DNA from: Proteus penneri
GTDB taxonomy: Bacteria; Pseudomonadota; Gammaproteobacteria; Enterobacterales; Enterobacteriaceae
DNA: 64,000 nucleotides
NCBI RefSeq assembly: GCF_003144535.1
Contig: NZ_PHFJ01000005.1
Coordinates: forward strand, 188,001-252,000
Reading direction: 5' to 3'
Numbering within the stretch: position 1 is the stretch's first letter; each line of letters opens with the position of its first letter. Under the pieces are notes generated by a model. It ran no database searches. It was not told the DNA's origin and saw only the letters and a list, made by a program, of their open reading frames with translations. The position numbers were made by a program, and so were the translations under genes. Shown here piece by piece: positions 51,099 to 60,200 of this stretch.

Positions 51099-52109
51099 TT
51101 ACCTTGCTTTGCTGTTTTCGATATCTAAATCACGGCTGACTAATGTCACCACACCCGTTGCGATATCACCGATTTCACCACGATAACCCGCGATCATACG
51201 AGCAAAAATGTTATAAATAATAACCGCAGGAATAGCGGCAATCAGACCAATCGCGGTTGCTAATAACGCTTCTGCAATTCCCGGCGCAACAACAGCAAGA
51301 TTTGTCGTTTGAGAATGTGCAATACCGATAAAGCTATTCATGATCCCCCAAACCGTACCAAAAAGGCCGATAAAAGGAGAAATTGCACCGATTGTGGCTA
51401 AGTAACCATTACCGCGACCTAATTCACGGATAATTGCTGCAACGCGACGTTCCATACGCATTTCAACACGTTCTTTAATGCCTGATGCCACTTTACTTTC
51501 TTGAGAGTAAGTACGCTCTAATTCTGCATCATTAAAGAAATCAGCAGTTGCACTCTTATTACCAAATTTTTTGCTAATTGCTAACGCATCGTTGAGTGAT
51601 TTAGCTTCAACTAACTGAGCCGTCTCATTTCTTAAGCGGCGACGCAGCGAGAGCAGGTAGCTGCCTTTCGCGAAAAATAGTGCCCAAGTAACAATAGAGG
51701 CTAACAGCAAGCCAATCATGACACTTTTAACGACTAAATCGGCATTACGATACATGCCCATAACGGACAAATCTTCTGCAAATCCGCCACCTGCAACCAT
51801 TTCAGGTTGTACTTCTGATGGTGTATTTTCTGTCGCTGAAGGTACATTCTCTGAATTCTCAGCCGTTATTACAGATGTATTTTCACCTTCAGGCTTAGCG
51901 GTTTCAGTACTTTCTGCCTTCGCTTCATTACCTGTTGTAGAGGCCGTAGCGGAAGTAGCTGTTGTCTGTGTAGTCGTTATCGGTGTAGAAGCTGTTGAAG
52001 AAACGGCAGCAGTAGTTGGCTGTTCAGTTGGTGTGGCAGGAGTCGTATCCGCAAAAGCAGAGCCTGTCAGACCGATTGCCAATAGAATAGAAGCTGTCAA
52101 ATTACGCAT
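51099..52109 (-). CDS. exbB: TonB-system energy transducer ExbB with N-terminal extension
   Basis: 336 residues against about 244 in E. coli. Residues 1-21 are a signal peptide (ILLAIGLTGSAFA); residues about 22-105 form a Thr/Ala/Glu/Pro-rich periplasmic stretch; the ExbB core starts near GGGFAEDLSVMGMYRNADLVVKSVMIGLLLASIVTWALFFAK and has three membrane segments, with FIGLFGTVWGIMNSFIGIAHSQTTNLAVVAPGIAEALLATAIGLIAAIPAV. Long-form ExbBs with exported N-termini exist in Pseudomonas and some enterics. A Fur-like box lies 150 bp upstream. Confidence 0.95.
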   Translation of the reverse strand: MRNLTASILLAIGLTGSAFADTTPATPTEQPTTAAVSSTASTPITTTQTTATSATASTTGNEAKAESTETAKPEGENTSVITAENSENVPSATENTPSEVQPEMVAGGGFAEDLSVMGMYRNADLVVKSVMIGLLLASIVTWALFFAKGSYLLSLRRRLRNETAQLVEAKSLNDALAISKKFGNKSATADFFNDAELERTYSQESKVASGIKERVEMRMERRVAAIIRELGRGNGYLATIGAISPFIGLFGTVWGIMNSFIGIAHSQTTNLAVVAPGIAEALLATAIGLIAAIPAVIIYNIFARMIAGYRGEIGDIATGVVTLVSRDLDIENSKAR

Positions 52110-52260
52110 CAGTTGGCCTTTTACTCTCTTTTTTATCTAATTATTTATTCAGCAATGACATTTTTACGTCATTACTTACCCAAAATCGTTTACTTACAAT
52201 CATCCTGTTTGCCATCAGGAAAGAGAAAACGCTCAAATGATATCAAACATGAAGCATTTT

Positions 52261-52279
52261 GATAGTAATTATCATTACT
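52261..52279 (-). promoter_or_regulatory. Fur-like box upstream of exbBD
   Basis: On the minus strand AGTAATGATAATTACTATC agrees with the 19-bp Fur consensus at 15 positions. exbBD is Fur-regulated in enterics, which makes this site credible. Confidence 0.65.
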
Positions 52280-52329
52280 ATTTGGCGATTTTTTTTCCAT
52301 CTGTCCATTTTTAAGACAAATTATCGTTC

Positions 52330-52346
52330 TTTCACGTAACGTGAAA
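52330..52346. promoter_or_regulatory. 17-bp palindrome TTTCACGTAACGTGAAA
   Basis: Eight-base arms TTTCACGT / ACGTGAAA around a central A, 92 bp before metC and 221 bp before exbB. Strong symmetry suggests an operator, but the regulator is not identified. Confidence 0.5.
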
Positions 52347-52437
52347 TTTTATCAACTACCCAGCAACTCTTTTGTACTTATCCAAAAAATGAATTAACTT
52401 GAGGTAACACACCATCACTTAAAAGAAGGTATTAAGG

Positions 52438-53628
52438 ATGACGCTAAAACAACAAGAAACCTCACTCCTCCTTTCTGGTCGAGCTAAAAAATATTCTCAA
52501 GGCGCAGTAAATCCAATTATACAACGAACATCATCCGTTATTTTTGATTCCGTTGCGCAAAAACGAGATGCAACAAAAAAACGTGCTGAAGGCGCACTTT
52601 TTTATGGTCGTAGAGGCACAACCACACACTTTGCTTTACAAGAAGCACTCACGGAATTAGAACAAGGTGCAGGATGCGCATTATTTCCTTCTGGTGCTGC
52701 AGCAATCACACAATCTATACTCGCGTTTATTGAACAAGGTGATCATATTCTTGTCACGGGTTCGGCTTACGATCCCACACAAAACTTTTGTGATCAGATC
52801 TTACGTAAATTCTCAGTCACAACGACTTATTTTGATCCTTTAGTCGGCAATGCGATCAGCCAATTACTACGCCCTGAAACAAAAATCGTTTTTCTTGAAT
52901 CGCCAGGATCAATCACGATGGAAATTCAAGACCTACAAGGAATAGTCAATTCAGTTCGCCAATATAACCCTGAAATCATTATTATGATTGATAACACTTG
53001 GGCGTCGGGAATATTACTTAAACCATTAATGCTTGGTGTTGATATTTCTATTCAATCAGCAACAAAATACATTATTGGTCACTCTGATGGCATGTTAGGT
53101 TTTGCTGTTGCCAATGAACGTTGCTGGGCACAATTACGCGAAAATGCCTATTTATTAGGACAATGTGTCGATCCTGATACTGCGTATATGACAGCAAGAG
53201 GCCTCAGAACATTACCCGTGAGAATGAAACAGCATGAACAAAGTGCATTGGAAGTCGCTCGTTGGCTAAAACAACATCCTTTAGTCGATAGTGTTTATCA
53301 CCCTGCCTTATCTTCTTGCCTAGGTCATGAATATTTTCAACGTGATTTTTCAGGCAGTAACGGGTTATTTTCTTTTAGTTTAAAGAAAATCCTAACTGCT
53401 GAAGAATTTGCTCTTTTCTTAGATAATTTCTCATTATTTAAAATGGCATTTTCATGGGGTGGGTTCGAATCTTTAATTTTGGGTTATCAACCTAATGATA
53501 TTAAAGCTATGCGCCAGTACGAAACACAACCCGAATTTACAGGCACATTATTCCGTGTTCATATTGGATTAGAAAATGTAGACGATCTGATTGCAGATCT
53601 CGAATCCGCATTTTTACGTATTTCTTAA
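52438..53628 (+). CDS. metC: Cystathionine beta-lyase MetC
   Basis: 396 residues. PLP enzyme of methionine synthesis, cleaving cystathionine to homocysteine. Blocks: [65 protein letters not shown] (the lysine binding PLP follows SAT), [20 protein letters not shown] and [10 protein letters not shown]. Divergent from exbBD exactly as in E. coli. Confidence 0.96.
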   Translation: MTLKQQETSLLLSGRAKKYSQGAVNPIIQRTSSVIFDSVAQKRDATKKRAEGALFYGRRGTTTHFALQEALTELEQGAGCALFPSGAAAITQSILAFIEQGDHILVTGSAYDPTQNFCDQILRKFSVTTTYFDPLVGNAISQLLRPETKIVFLESPGSITMEIQDLQGIVNSVRQYNPEIIIMIDNTWASGILLKPLMLGVDISIQSATKYIIGHSDGMLGFAVANERCWAQLRENAYLLGQCVDPDTAYMTARGLRTLPVRMKQHEQSALEVARWLKQHPLVDSVYHPALSSCLGHEYFQRDFSGSNGLFSFSLKKILTAEEFALFLDNFSLFKMAFSWGGFESLILGYQPNDIKAMRQYETQPEFTGTLFRVHIGLENVDDLIADLESAFLRIS

Positions 53629-53660
53629 TAAAGAATGAATTTTTTATTAAAAAAAATCTA

Positions 53661-53680
53661 TCCCTGTGGCTCCACAGGGA
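53661..53680. other. Hairpin after metC
   Basis: TCCCTGTG - GCTC - CACAGGGA. No T run follows on the plus strand; on the minus strand there is one after four bases. It may end metC inefficiently. Confidence 0.4.
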
Positions 53681-53752
53681 TTAAATCAAACTGTTGTCTT
53701 TATTTTGCGTTAGAATAGCGAACATAAAGTCTTTTTTAATGCGAGTTCGCTA

Positions 53753-54421
53753 ATGGAAACATTAAAAGAGATAATTCACGCATTAATGCAACATGATTAT
53801 ATGGTGCTGGCTAATCCTAATGTGTTGTGGGTTATCTATATTGTTCTTTTTGTTATTATTATGCTGGAAAATGGGGTTTTACCCGCAGCATTTCTACCCG
53901 GAGATACACTGCTTATTCTATGTGGTGCACTTATTGCGAAAGATGTTTTACATTTCTTTCCAACCATCATCGTATTAGGTACAGCTGCCAGTTTTGGGAG
54001 TTGGTTAGGCTTTTTACAAGGCCGATGGCTCAGTGACACAAAAGTAGTTAAACGCTGGATGGCACAACTACCTGAGCAATATCACCATAAAGCGAATGAT
54101 CTTTTCCATCGTCAAGGCTTATATGCTTTATTGATTGGCCGTTTTATTGGTTTTGTTCGAACATTATTACCCACGTTAGCGGGATTATCCGAATTACAAC
54201 AACGTCGCTTTCAAATATTTAACTGGTTAAGTGGCTTTCTATGGGTAGGTATTATTGTGTCACTAGGTTATGTGTTGAATTTAATTCCCTTTATTCAAAA
54301 GCATGAAACATTAGTGATGAATATTTTGATGACATTGCCTGTATTGCTCTTAAGCGCAGGTTTAATTGGCTCTATCGTAATGTATATTCGCCATCGTAAA
54401 AATAGCACCAGTAATAAGTAA
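53753..54421 (+). CDS. yghB: DedA-family membrane protein YghB
   Basis: 222 residues (E. coli 219). Four to five membrane segments with the DedA blocks ENGVLPAAFLPGDTLLILCGALIA, SWLGFLQGRWLSDTK and FHRQGLYALLIGRFIGFVRTLLPTLAGLSELQQRRFQIFNWLSGFLWV, including the conserved Glu and Arg residues. DedA proteins support lipid carrier recycling and envelope proton homeostasis. Downstream of metC as in E. coli. Confidence 0.95.
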   Translation: METLKEIIHALMQHDYMVLANPNVLWVIYIVLFVIIMLENGVLPAAFLPGDTLLILCGALIAKDVLHFFPTIIVLGTAASFGSWLGFLQGRWLSDTKVVKRWMAQLPEQYHHKANDLFHRQGLYALLIGRFIGFVRTLLPTLAGLSELQQRRFQIFNWLSGFLWVGIIVSLGYVLNLIPFIQKHETLVMNILMTLPVLLLSAGLIGSIVMYIRHRKNSTSNK

Positions 54422-54425
54422 TTCA

Positions 54426-54465
54426 AAAAAACGCCATTATTTTAAACATCATAATGGCGTTTTTT
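54426..54465. terminator. Terminator after yghB
   Basis: AAAAAACGCCATTAT / ATAATGGCGTTTTTT, 15-bp perfect stem with T6, usable on both strands. Confidence 0.9.
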
Positions 54466-54582
54466 AATCATCTAGCACTTGCAAAGTTCAGTTGTTCATT
54501 ATCTTATCTCCTACTTATTAATATATTAGTAAAAATCCGTTTATATTTATCACCATCATTTTTTATCGTAATCTGTTTATCG

Positions 54583-54832
54583 TTAAAGCTTTATCGCTCT
54601 TGATGCGAGAAAAGTAGGAATATAATTATCAACCAAAAAACGTGCATAAGGCGCGAAGTCTTCAACAAAATCTTGCAATAAAAGCAACGGGATTCGGCGT
54701 TAAATGGGCTTTCCAGTGACCTTTTTTAGCCGCAATAATATCGTCATCACTAACAGGTTTAGACCACTGATTTTCCATTGCGGCTTGTTTATCCCAGTGT
54801 TCTTGGTTTAATGTTAAATAATGACTTTCCAT
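54583..54832 (-). pseudogene. Remnant of a class I SAM-dependent methyltransferase gene
   Basis: On the minus strand GGAG then ATG starts MESHYLTLNQEHWDKQAAMENQWSKPVSDDDIIAAKKGHWKAHLTP, the typical N-terminus of a small SAM-methyltransferase (W-D-x-x-A...WSKPV...A-x-x-G-x-W-x-x-x-LTP). The frame stops at 54662 after 56 codons. In another frame the sequence continues DFVEDFAPYARFLVDNYIPTFLASRAIKL and stops, which resembles the usual C-terminus (x-P-x-x-x-A-T/S-RA-x-K). The whole SAM-binding core is missing, so an internal deletion joined the two ends. It sits where E. coli carries yqhC. Confidence 0.7.
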
Positions 54833-55018
54833 ATTACTCCTTATAAATTAACAACAATATGAACCGTTATGGTCATAAGAAAAGCCATTCCATTCTCATT
54901 TCCATAGCCTTATAGTTATATTAGCGTCATGTTATTTTATCTAGATACAGTAAAACACTTTTTCCTGATGATTTATCATAACTGTATATTCAGAACAATA
55001 AATTAAGGTGGATACAAA
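54833..55018. other. Upstream region of yqhD
   Basis: 186 bp, presumed yqhD promoter; AAGGTGG eight bases before the start is the ribosome site. No clear operator seen; the E. coli activator gene yqhC is absent from this spot. Confidence 0.5.
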
Positions 55019-56176
55019 ATGCAAAACTTTACTTATTACTCACCGACTCGCCTCCATTTTGGTCAAGGCCAAATAGAAAAATTACGTTCTGAAATAGACA
55101 AAAATGAGCGTATCTTATTAACTTATGGTGGTGGTAGTATTAAACGCAATGGCGTATTAGACCAAATTTATACTGCACTTCCTGGCCATCAAATTCATGA
55201 ATTTGGTGGTATTGAGCCGAATCCTTCCTATGAAACACTAATGAAAGCCGTTTCTTACGCCAGATACCACGGGATCACGCATTTATTAGCCGTCGGTGGT
55301 GGTTCCGTTATTGATGGTACAAAATTTATTGCAGCCGCTATCCCTTATAAAGGCGAGCCATGGGAAATTGTAACAAGTCGCGGTAAAGTCATTGAGAAAG
55401 CGATACCTTTAAGTTGTGTATTAACACTTCCTGCAACAGGTACTGAAACCAACAGTTTCTCTGTTATCAGCAGAAAACAGACAATGGATAAACAAAGCTT
55501 TGCCAGTCCTCATATTTACCCTCATTGTGCTATTTTAGATCCAACAACTACTTATTCTTTACCACCAAGACAAACAGCCAACGGTGTTGTTGATGCTTTT
55601 ATTCATATCTTAGAGCAATATCTCACTTATCCAGTGAATGCTCGTGTACAAGATGAGTATGCCGAAGGCCTTTTACGTATTTTGATTGATCAAGGACCAA
55701 AAGCGCTGTCATCACCTACAGACTATGATATCCGTGCTAATATAATGTGGACGGCATCACAAGCGCTAAATGGTATTCTTGGTGTGGGGGTTCCTCAAGA
55801 TTGGGCAACACATGCATTAGGTCACGAACTCACGGCTTTACACGGACTCGATCATGCGCAAACCCTCGCTATTGTTTTACCTGCATTATTAAATGAAAAA
55901 CGCCAAGCTAAATACGGCAAATTAATTCAATATGCACAAAAAGTTTGGGGCATAAACCAAGGTTCTGACGCTTTTAAAACTGAAACTGCGATTAATGAAA
56001 CTCGAAAATTCTTTGAATTAATGGGACTTAGAACTCGACTGGCTGATTTCAAAATCGGTGAAGAAGATATTCCCGCATTAGTGCGAAAATTGGAAGAGCA
56101 TGGACAAGTTGCACTCGGTGAGCATCAAGATATCACATTAGAAGTCAGTCAACGTATTTATACAGCGGCACTCTAA
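55019..56176 (+). CDS. yqhD: NADPH-dependent aldehyde/alcohol reductase YqhD
   Basis: 385 residues (E. coli 387). Iron-type alcohol dehydrogenase fold: NADPH loop LLAVGGGSVIDGTKFIAAA, LPATGTETNSFSVIS, and metal ligands in ANGVVDAFIHILEQ (Asp, His) and ALGHELTALHGLDHAQT (His, His). Reduces short and peroxide-derived aldehydes. 27 bp before dkgA: a two-gene operon as in E. coli. Confidence 0.96.
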   Translation: MQNFTYYSPTRLHFGQGQIEKLRSEIDKNERILLTYGGGSIKRNGVLDQIYTALPGHQIHEFGGIEPNPSYETLMKAVSYARYHGITHLLAVGGGSVIDGTKFIAAAIPYKGEPWEIVTSRGKVIEKAIPLSCVLTLPATGTETNSFSVISRKQTMDKQSFASPHIYPHCAILDPTTTYSLPPRQTANGVVDAFIHILEQYLTYPVNARVQDEYAEGLLRILIDQGPKALSSPTDYDIRANIMWTASQALNGILGVGVPQDWATHALGHELTALHGLDHAQTLAIVLPALLNEKRQAKYGKLIQYAQKVWGINQGSDAFKTETAINETRKFFELMGLRTRLADFKIGEEDIPALVRKLEEHGQVALGEHQDITLEVSQRIYTAAL

Positions 56177-56203
56177 GTACTTTATGCAACTCTGGAGGTA
56201 AAA

Positions 56204-57034
56204 ATGGATAAACCTAAACTGATCAAATTATCTGATGGAAATACCATCCCACAACTTGGTCTTGGTGTGTGGAAAGCAGATAATCATCAAGTTGTTAAAG
56301 CTATTCATCACGCACTTGATACAGGCTATCGTCTTTTTGATACAGCAGCGATTTATCACAATGAGGAAGGTGTAGGTAAAGCGTTAAAACAGATCACCGT
56401 TCCTCGTGATGAACTTTTTATCACAACAAAATTATGGAATAACGATCAGTCTCATGCCCGTGGTGCTTTATTAGAAAGTCTCCAGCGTTTGCAACTTGAT
56501 TATATTGATCTCTATTTAATGCATTGGCCGGCTCCTTCACGAGAACTTTATGTCGAAGCTTGGAAGCAAATGATTGTTCTGCAAAAAGAAGGATTAGTAA
56601 AAAGCATTGGTGTCTGTAATTTTAAAGAAGAACATCTGGAACGCATCATTACAGAAACCGGTGTCACTCCTGTTATTAATCAGATTGAAATTCATCCATT
56701 AATGCAACAAGCACCATTAAGAGCTTGGAATACTACTCATAATATTGTGACTGAATCTTGGAGCCCATTAGCACAAGGTGGTGAAGGTGTCTTTGATCAG
56801 CCTATTATTCAAAAACTGGCTGAAAAATACCATAAAACCCCAGCGCAAATTGTTTTACGCTGGCATTTAGACAGTGGACTTGTGGTTATTCCAAAATCAG
56901 TTACACCTTCTCGTATTGAAGAAAACTTCCATATTTTTGATTTTAAATTAGAAAAAGAAGAAGTAGCTGAAATTACCGTTCTTGAACAGAAAAAACGTTT
57001 AGGTCCTGATCCTGATCTCTTTGTCGATATCTAA
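56204..57034 (+). CDS. dkgA: 2,5-diketo-D-gluconate reductase A (aldo-keto reductase)
   Basis: 276 residues. Aldo-keto reductase with catalytic Asp and Tyr in GYRLFDTAAIYHNEEGVGKAL, Lys in FITTKLWN, His in YLMHWPAP, and the NADPH site IPKSVTPSRIEENFHIFDF. GGAGG precedes the ATG. Detoxifies methylglyoxal and other aldehydes and reduces diketogluconate. Terminator follows. Confidence 0.95.
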   Translation: MDKPKLIKLSDGNTIPQLGLGVWKADNHQVVKAIHHALDTGYRLFDTAAIYHNEEGVGKALKQITVPRDELFITTKLWNNDQSHARGALLESLQRLQLDYIDLYLMHWPAPSRELYVEAWKQMIVLQKEGLVKSIGVCNFKEEHLERIITETGVTPVINQIEIHPLMQQAPLRAWNTTHNIVTESWSPLAQGGEGVFDQPIIQKLAEKYHKTPAQIVLRWHLDSGLVVIPKSVTPSRIEENFHIFDFKLEKEEVAEITVLEQKKRLGPDPDLFVDI

Positions 57035-57051
57035 TTTTTGTTCCTTAATTA

Positions 57052-57087
57052 AAAAGCCAATAGAATAGATTTTCTATTGGCTTTTCT
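57052..57087 (+). terminator. Terminator after dkgA
   Basis: AAAAGCCAATAGAA / TTCTATTGGCTTTT, 14-bp stem with a 6-base loop. Confidence 0.9.
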
Positions 57088-57242
57088 ATAAAAAAATATT
57101 CAGCCTTCTTTTTACTTCCATTTTATTTTTTGACCTCAATTTTTTACATATACCTAAATTAATTAATTCACGTTCACTTTCTGATATCTAAAACATCTAT
57201 AAATAAGAGAATCTCATCATTATTTATTTTGGTGAGTTTAAA

Positions 57243-60200
57243 ATGACAAAATTTAAAAGTGGACTAACCCCTCAGCTTTCTTCTATCACAAAGAAAGTTG
57301 CTTGGTTTAATATCTTTATTCAACTGGCTTTTCCTATCTCTGCAACGCTGCCAGCAAATGTGTTTGCTAATGGAAATAACCAAGAAAAACAAGCTATTAA
57401 TTTATTAAAAAAACAGGAAACCTATCAAGTTAAAGCAGGTGATACACCAGAATCTATCGCCAAGCAATTTAATATAAAACTATTTAAACTTATTGAGGCT
57501 AATCCTGATTATGTCTCTTTAGTCGGCAAATTAAAAATAAAGGCAGGTATAACACTTAATATACCCAACGAATCTTTATTGACAAAAAAATGGTTAAATA
57601 ATAACAATCAAGATATTCCTATCCCTTCGACTAACGAGCAAGAACTAGCTCAAATTATTGTCGATAATTCATCTTTATTAAATAAAGATACCGATGCGAC
57701 GCAATATGCAATAAGCCGAATTTCAAGTAAAGCCAATCAACAAATAGAACAATGGTTAAATCAATTTGGTCATGCTCAAGTCTCACTTTCAACAGATAAA
57801 AAATTCACCTTGGAAGGAAGCTCTGCTGATCTTCTTATTCCACTCTATGATAGCGAGAAGAACTTAGTTTTCTCTCAAACCAGTTATCATCGTAAAGATT
57901 CTCGTAGCCAATTAAACCAAGGCATTGGTTATCGACATTTTACTGATAAATTTATGGTTGGTCTTAATGCTTTTTATGACTACGATTTAAGTCGATATCA
58001 CAGCCGTTTCGGTGTGGGTGCTGAAGTATGGCGAGACTATTTTAAATTAAGTGTAAATCATTACCACCGTCTATCTAACTGGCGTACTTCTGACGATGTT
58101 ATGGATTATAACGAGCGTCCAGCTAATGGTTGGGATATTCGTACAGAAGGCTACCTGCCTGCTTATCCACAACTAGGTGCAAAACTTATTTTTGAACAAT
58201 ATTACGGTAAAGAAGTCGGGTTATTTGGCAAAGATAATCGCCAAGAAAACCCCCACGCTTATACAGCTGGACTTACTTATACACCAGTGCCTTTAATTAC
58301 CTTCGGTGCTGAACGTCGTTTTGGTTTAAACGATAATAGTGATAATAAATTTGATATAAATATCCAATATCGACTTGGGGAATCACTCTCTTCACAACTT
58401 AATCCAGATAATGTTAGAGCAACACGTTTAATGTCTGGGAATCGCTATGATTTTGTAAATAGAAACAACGACATTGTTCTTGAATATAAAAAGAAAACCT
58501 TAGTATTCCTCTCTATTGCACCGACAATTAATGGTTACGCAAAAGAAGAAAAAGATTTAGGTGTGCAAGTGCACTCTAAATATCCCGTTAAACAAATTGA
58601 ATGGTCTGCGAGCCGCTTAATTGCCAATGGAGGTAAGATTAATCATAATAACAATCTTAGTTACTCAATCATTCTTCCTCGTCATATCGCTGGTTCAGCA
58701 GAAACAAATAGCTACACAATAAGCGCTGTTGCTATTGATGAACAAGGTAATCGTTCTGATCCAGTACAGAGTCAAGTCACGGTTGATCAATCTGCGATTA
58801 ATACACAAAATAGCCAATTTACACCAAAAACAACGCAACTACCTGCCGACAATCATTCTGCACAAAATCTGATCTTATCAATCCTCGATAACGATAAACT
58901 TCCCATTGATATCAATCTAAAAGAACTTTCATTAAATATTCAGTCTGATAATCCAGCTGGCAATAGCCAAGTTTCACATTTCAGTAGAATTGATGCAGGG
59001 AAATATCAAGTTACAATCACCGCAGGAAGTACGCCTGAAACAGTGACATTAACGCCCAAATTTAGAGATAACACCTTTAATCAGGCACAAGTGACTTTTA
59101 TTGCTGATCCACATTCTGCCATTATTGCTAAAGGTGGATTAACCGTGATTAAAAACCACGCACCTGCTGATGGTAAAAGCCAAAATAAAATTCAAGCTAT
59201 TGTAACTGATATTAATGCCAATAGAATTCCTAACTATCCAGTCTCTTTTACTGCGGATAATGGCGCAACAATTATTAGGCAAGCAAATACTGATGCTGAA
59301 GGTAAAATCATTGCTCCAATCACCAATACACATATTGGTAAAAGCATAATTAATGCGAGTGTTAAAAACATTACCTATTCAACTAATGTTGATTTCATTG
59401 CCGATATTAATTCAGCAAAAATAAACACTTTCACTATTAACCCAAATAGTTCATTTGCCAATGGAACCGATGAAAAGTTAATTGCTTTCAATATCATAGA
59501 TAAAAATAACAACCCTGTTCCCAATGCCAAAATTCAATTATCTGCTGATAATCAAGCTCAGCTTAAAAAAACTGAGTTACTGACGGACAGTCAAGGTAAT
59601 GCATCAACAACTATGACCAGTCAAATAGCAGGCACAGTCACTGTAATAGCACGGGTTAATAAAATAGACACGAAAAAGACAACGCAATTTATTGCCGATC
59701 AATCCAACGGTAGAATTATTTCAGTGACACCATCGGCAGCCCCCTATATTGCAGATGGCAAAACAGCAGTAACATTTACCGCCGTTGTTGAAGATAAAAA
59801 TCACAACATCTTACCGAATGCGAAAATAATTTGGTCTACTAATCGGGACCAACAGATTGTTCCTATTAATGAAGTTTCAACAACAGATAACCAAGGTGTT
59901 GCTCAAACGACAGTAACCAGTACTCAAGCCTTTGATGTTATTGTCACAGCCCGTATTGGTAATGAATCACTTGATGCATTACCGATTACTTTTATTGCGA
60001 ATAACAAACAAGGTTTAATCACTTTAACCACGAATAAAACTGAATTAATTGCAGACAATAAAGAACAAGCAATACTCACCGCCGTGGTGAAAGATAAATT
60101 TGGTAATACATTACCAAACGTCACTGTTGAATGGCAATCTAGTGCCTCTACCACACTCGATAAACAAAAGAGTGTGACCGATAATCAAGGCCAAACAACC

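Larger units (their letters stand above)
52110..52437. other. Divergent exbB-metC control region
   Basis: 328 bp with a Fur-like box (52261-52279), a perfect 17-bp palindrome (52330-52346), and the metC ribosome site AAGG. No MetJ box (AGACGTCT repeats) was seen. Confidence 0.7.
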
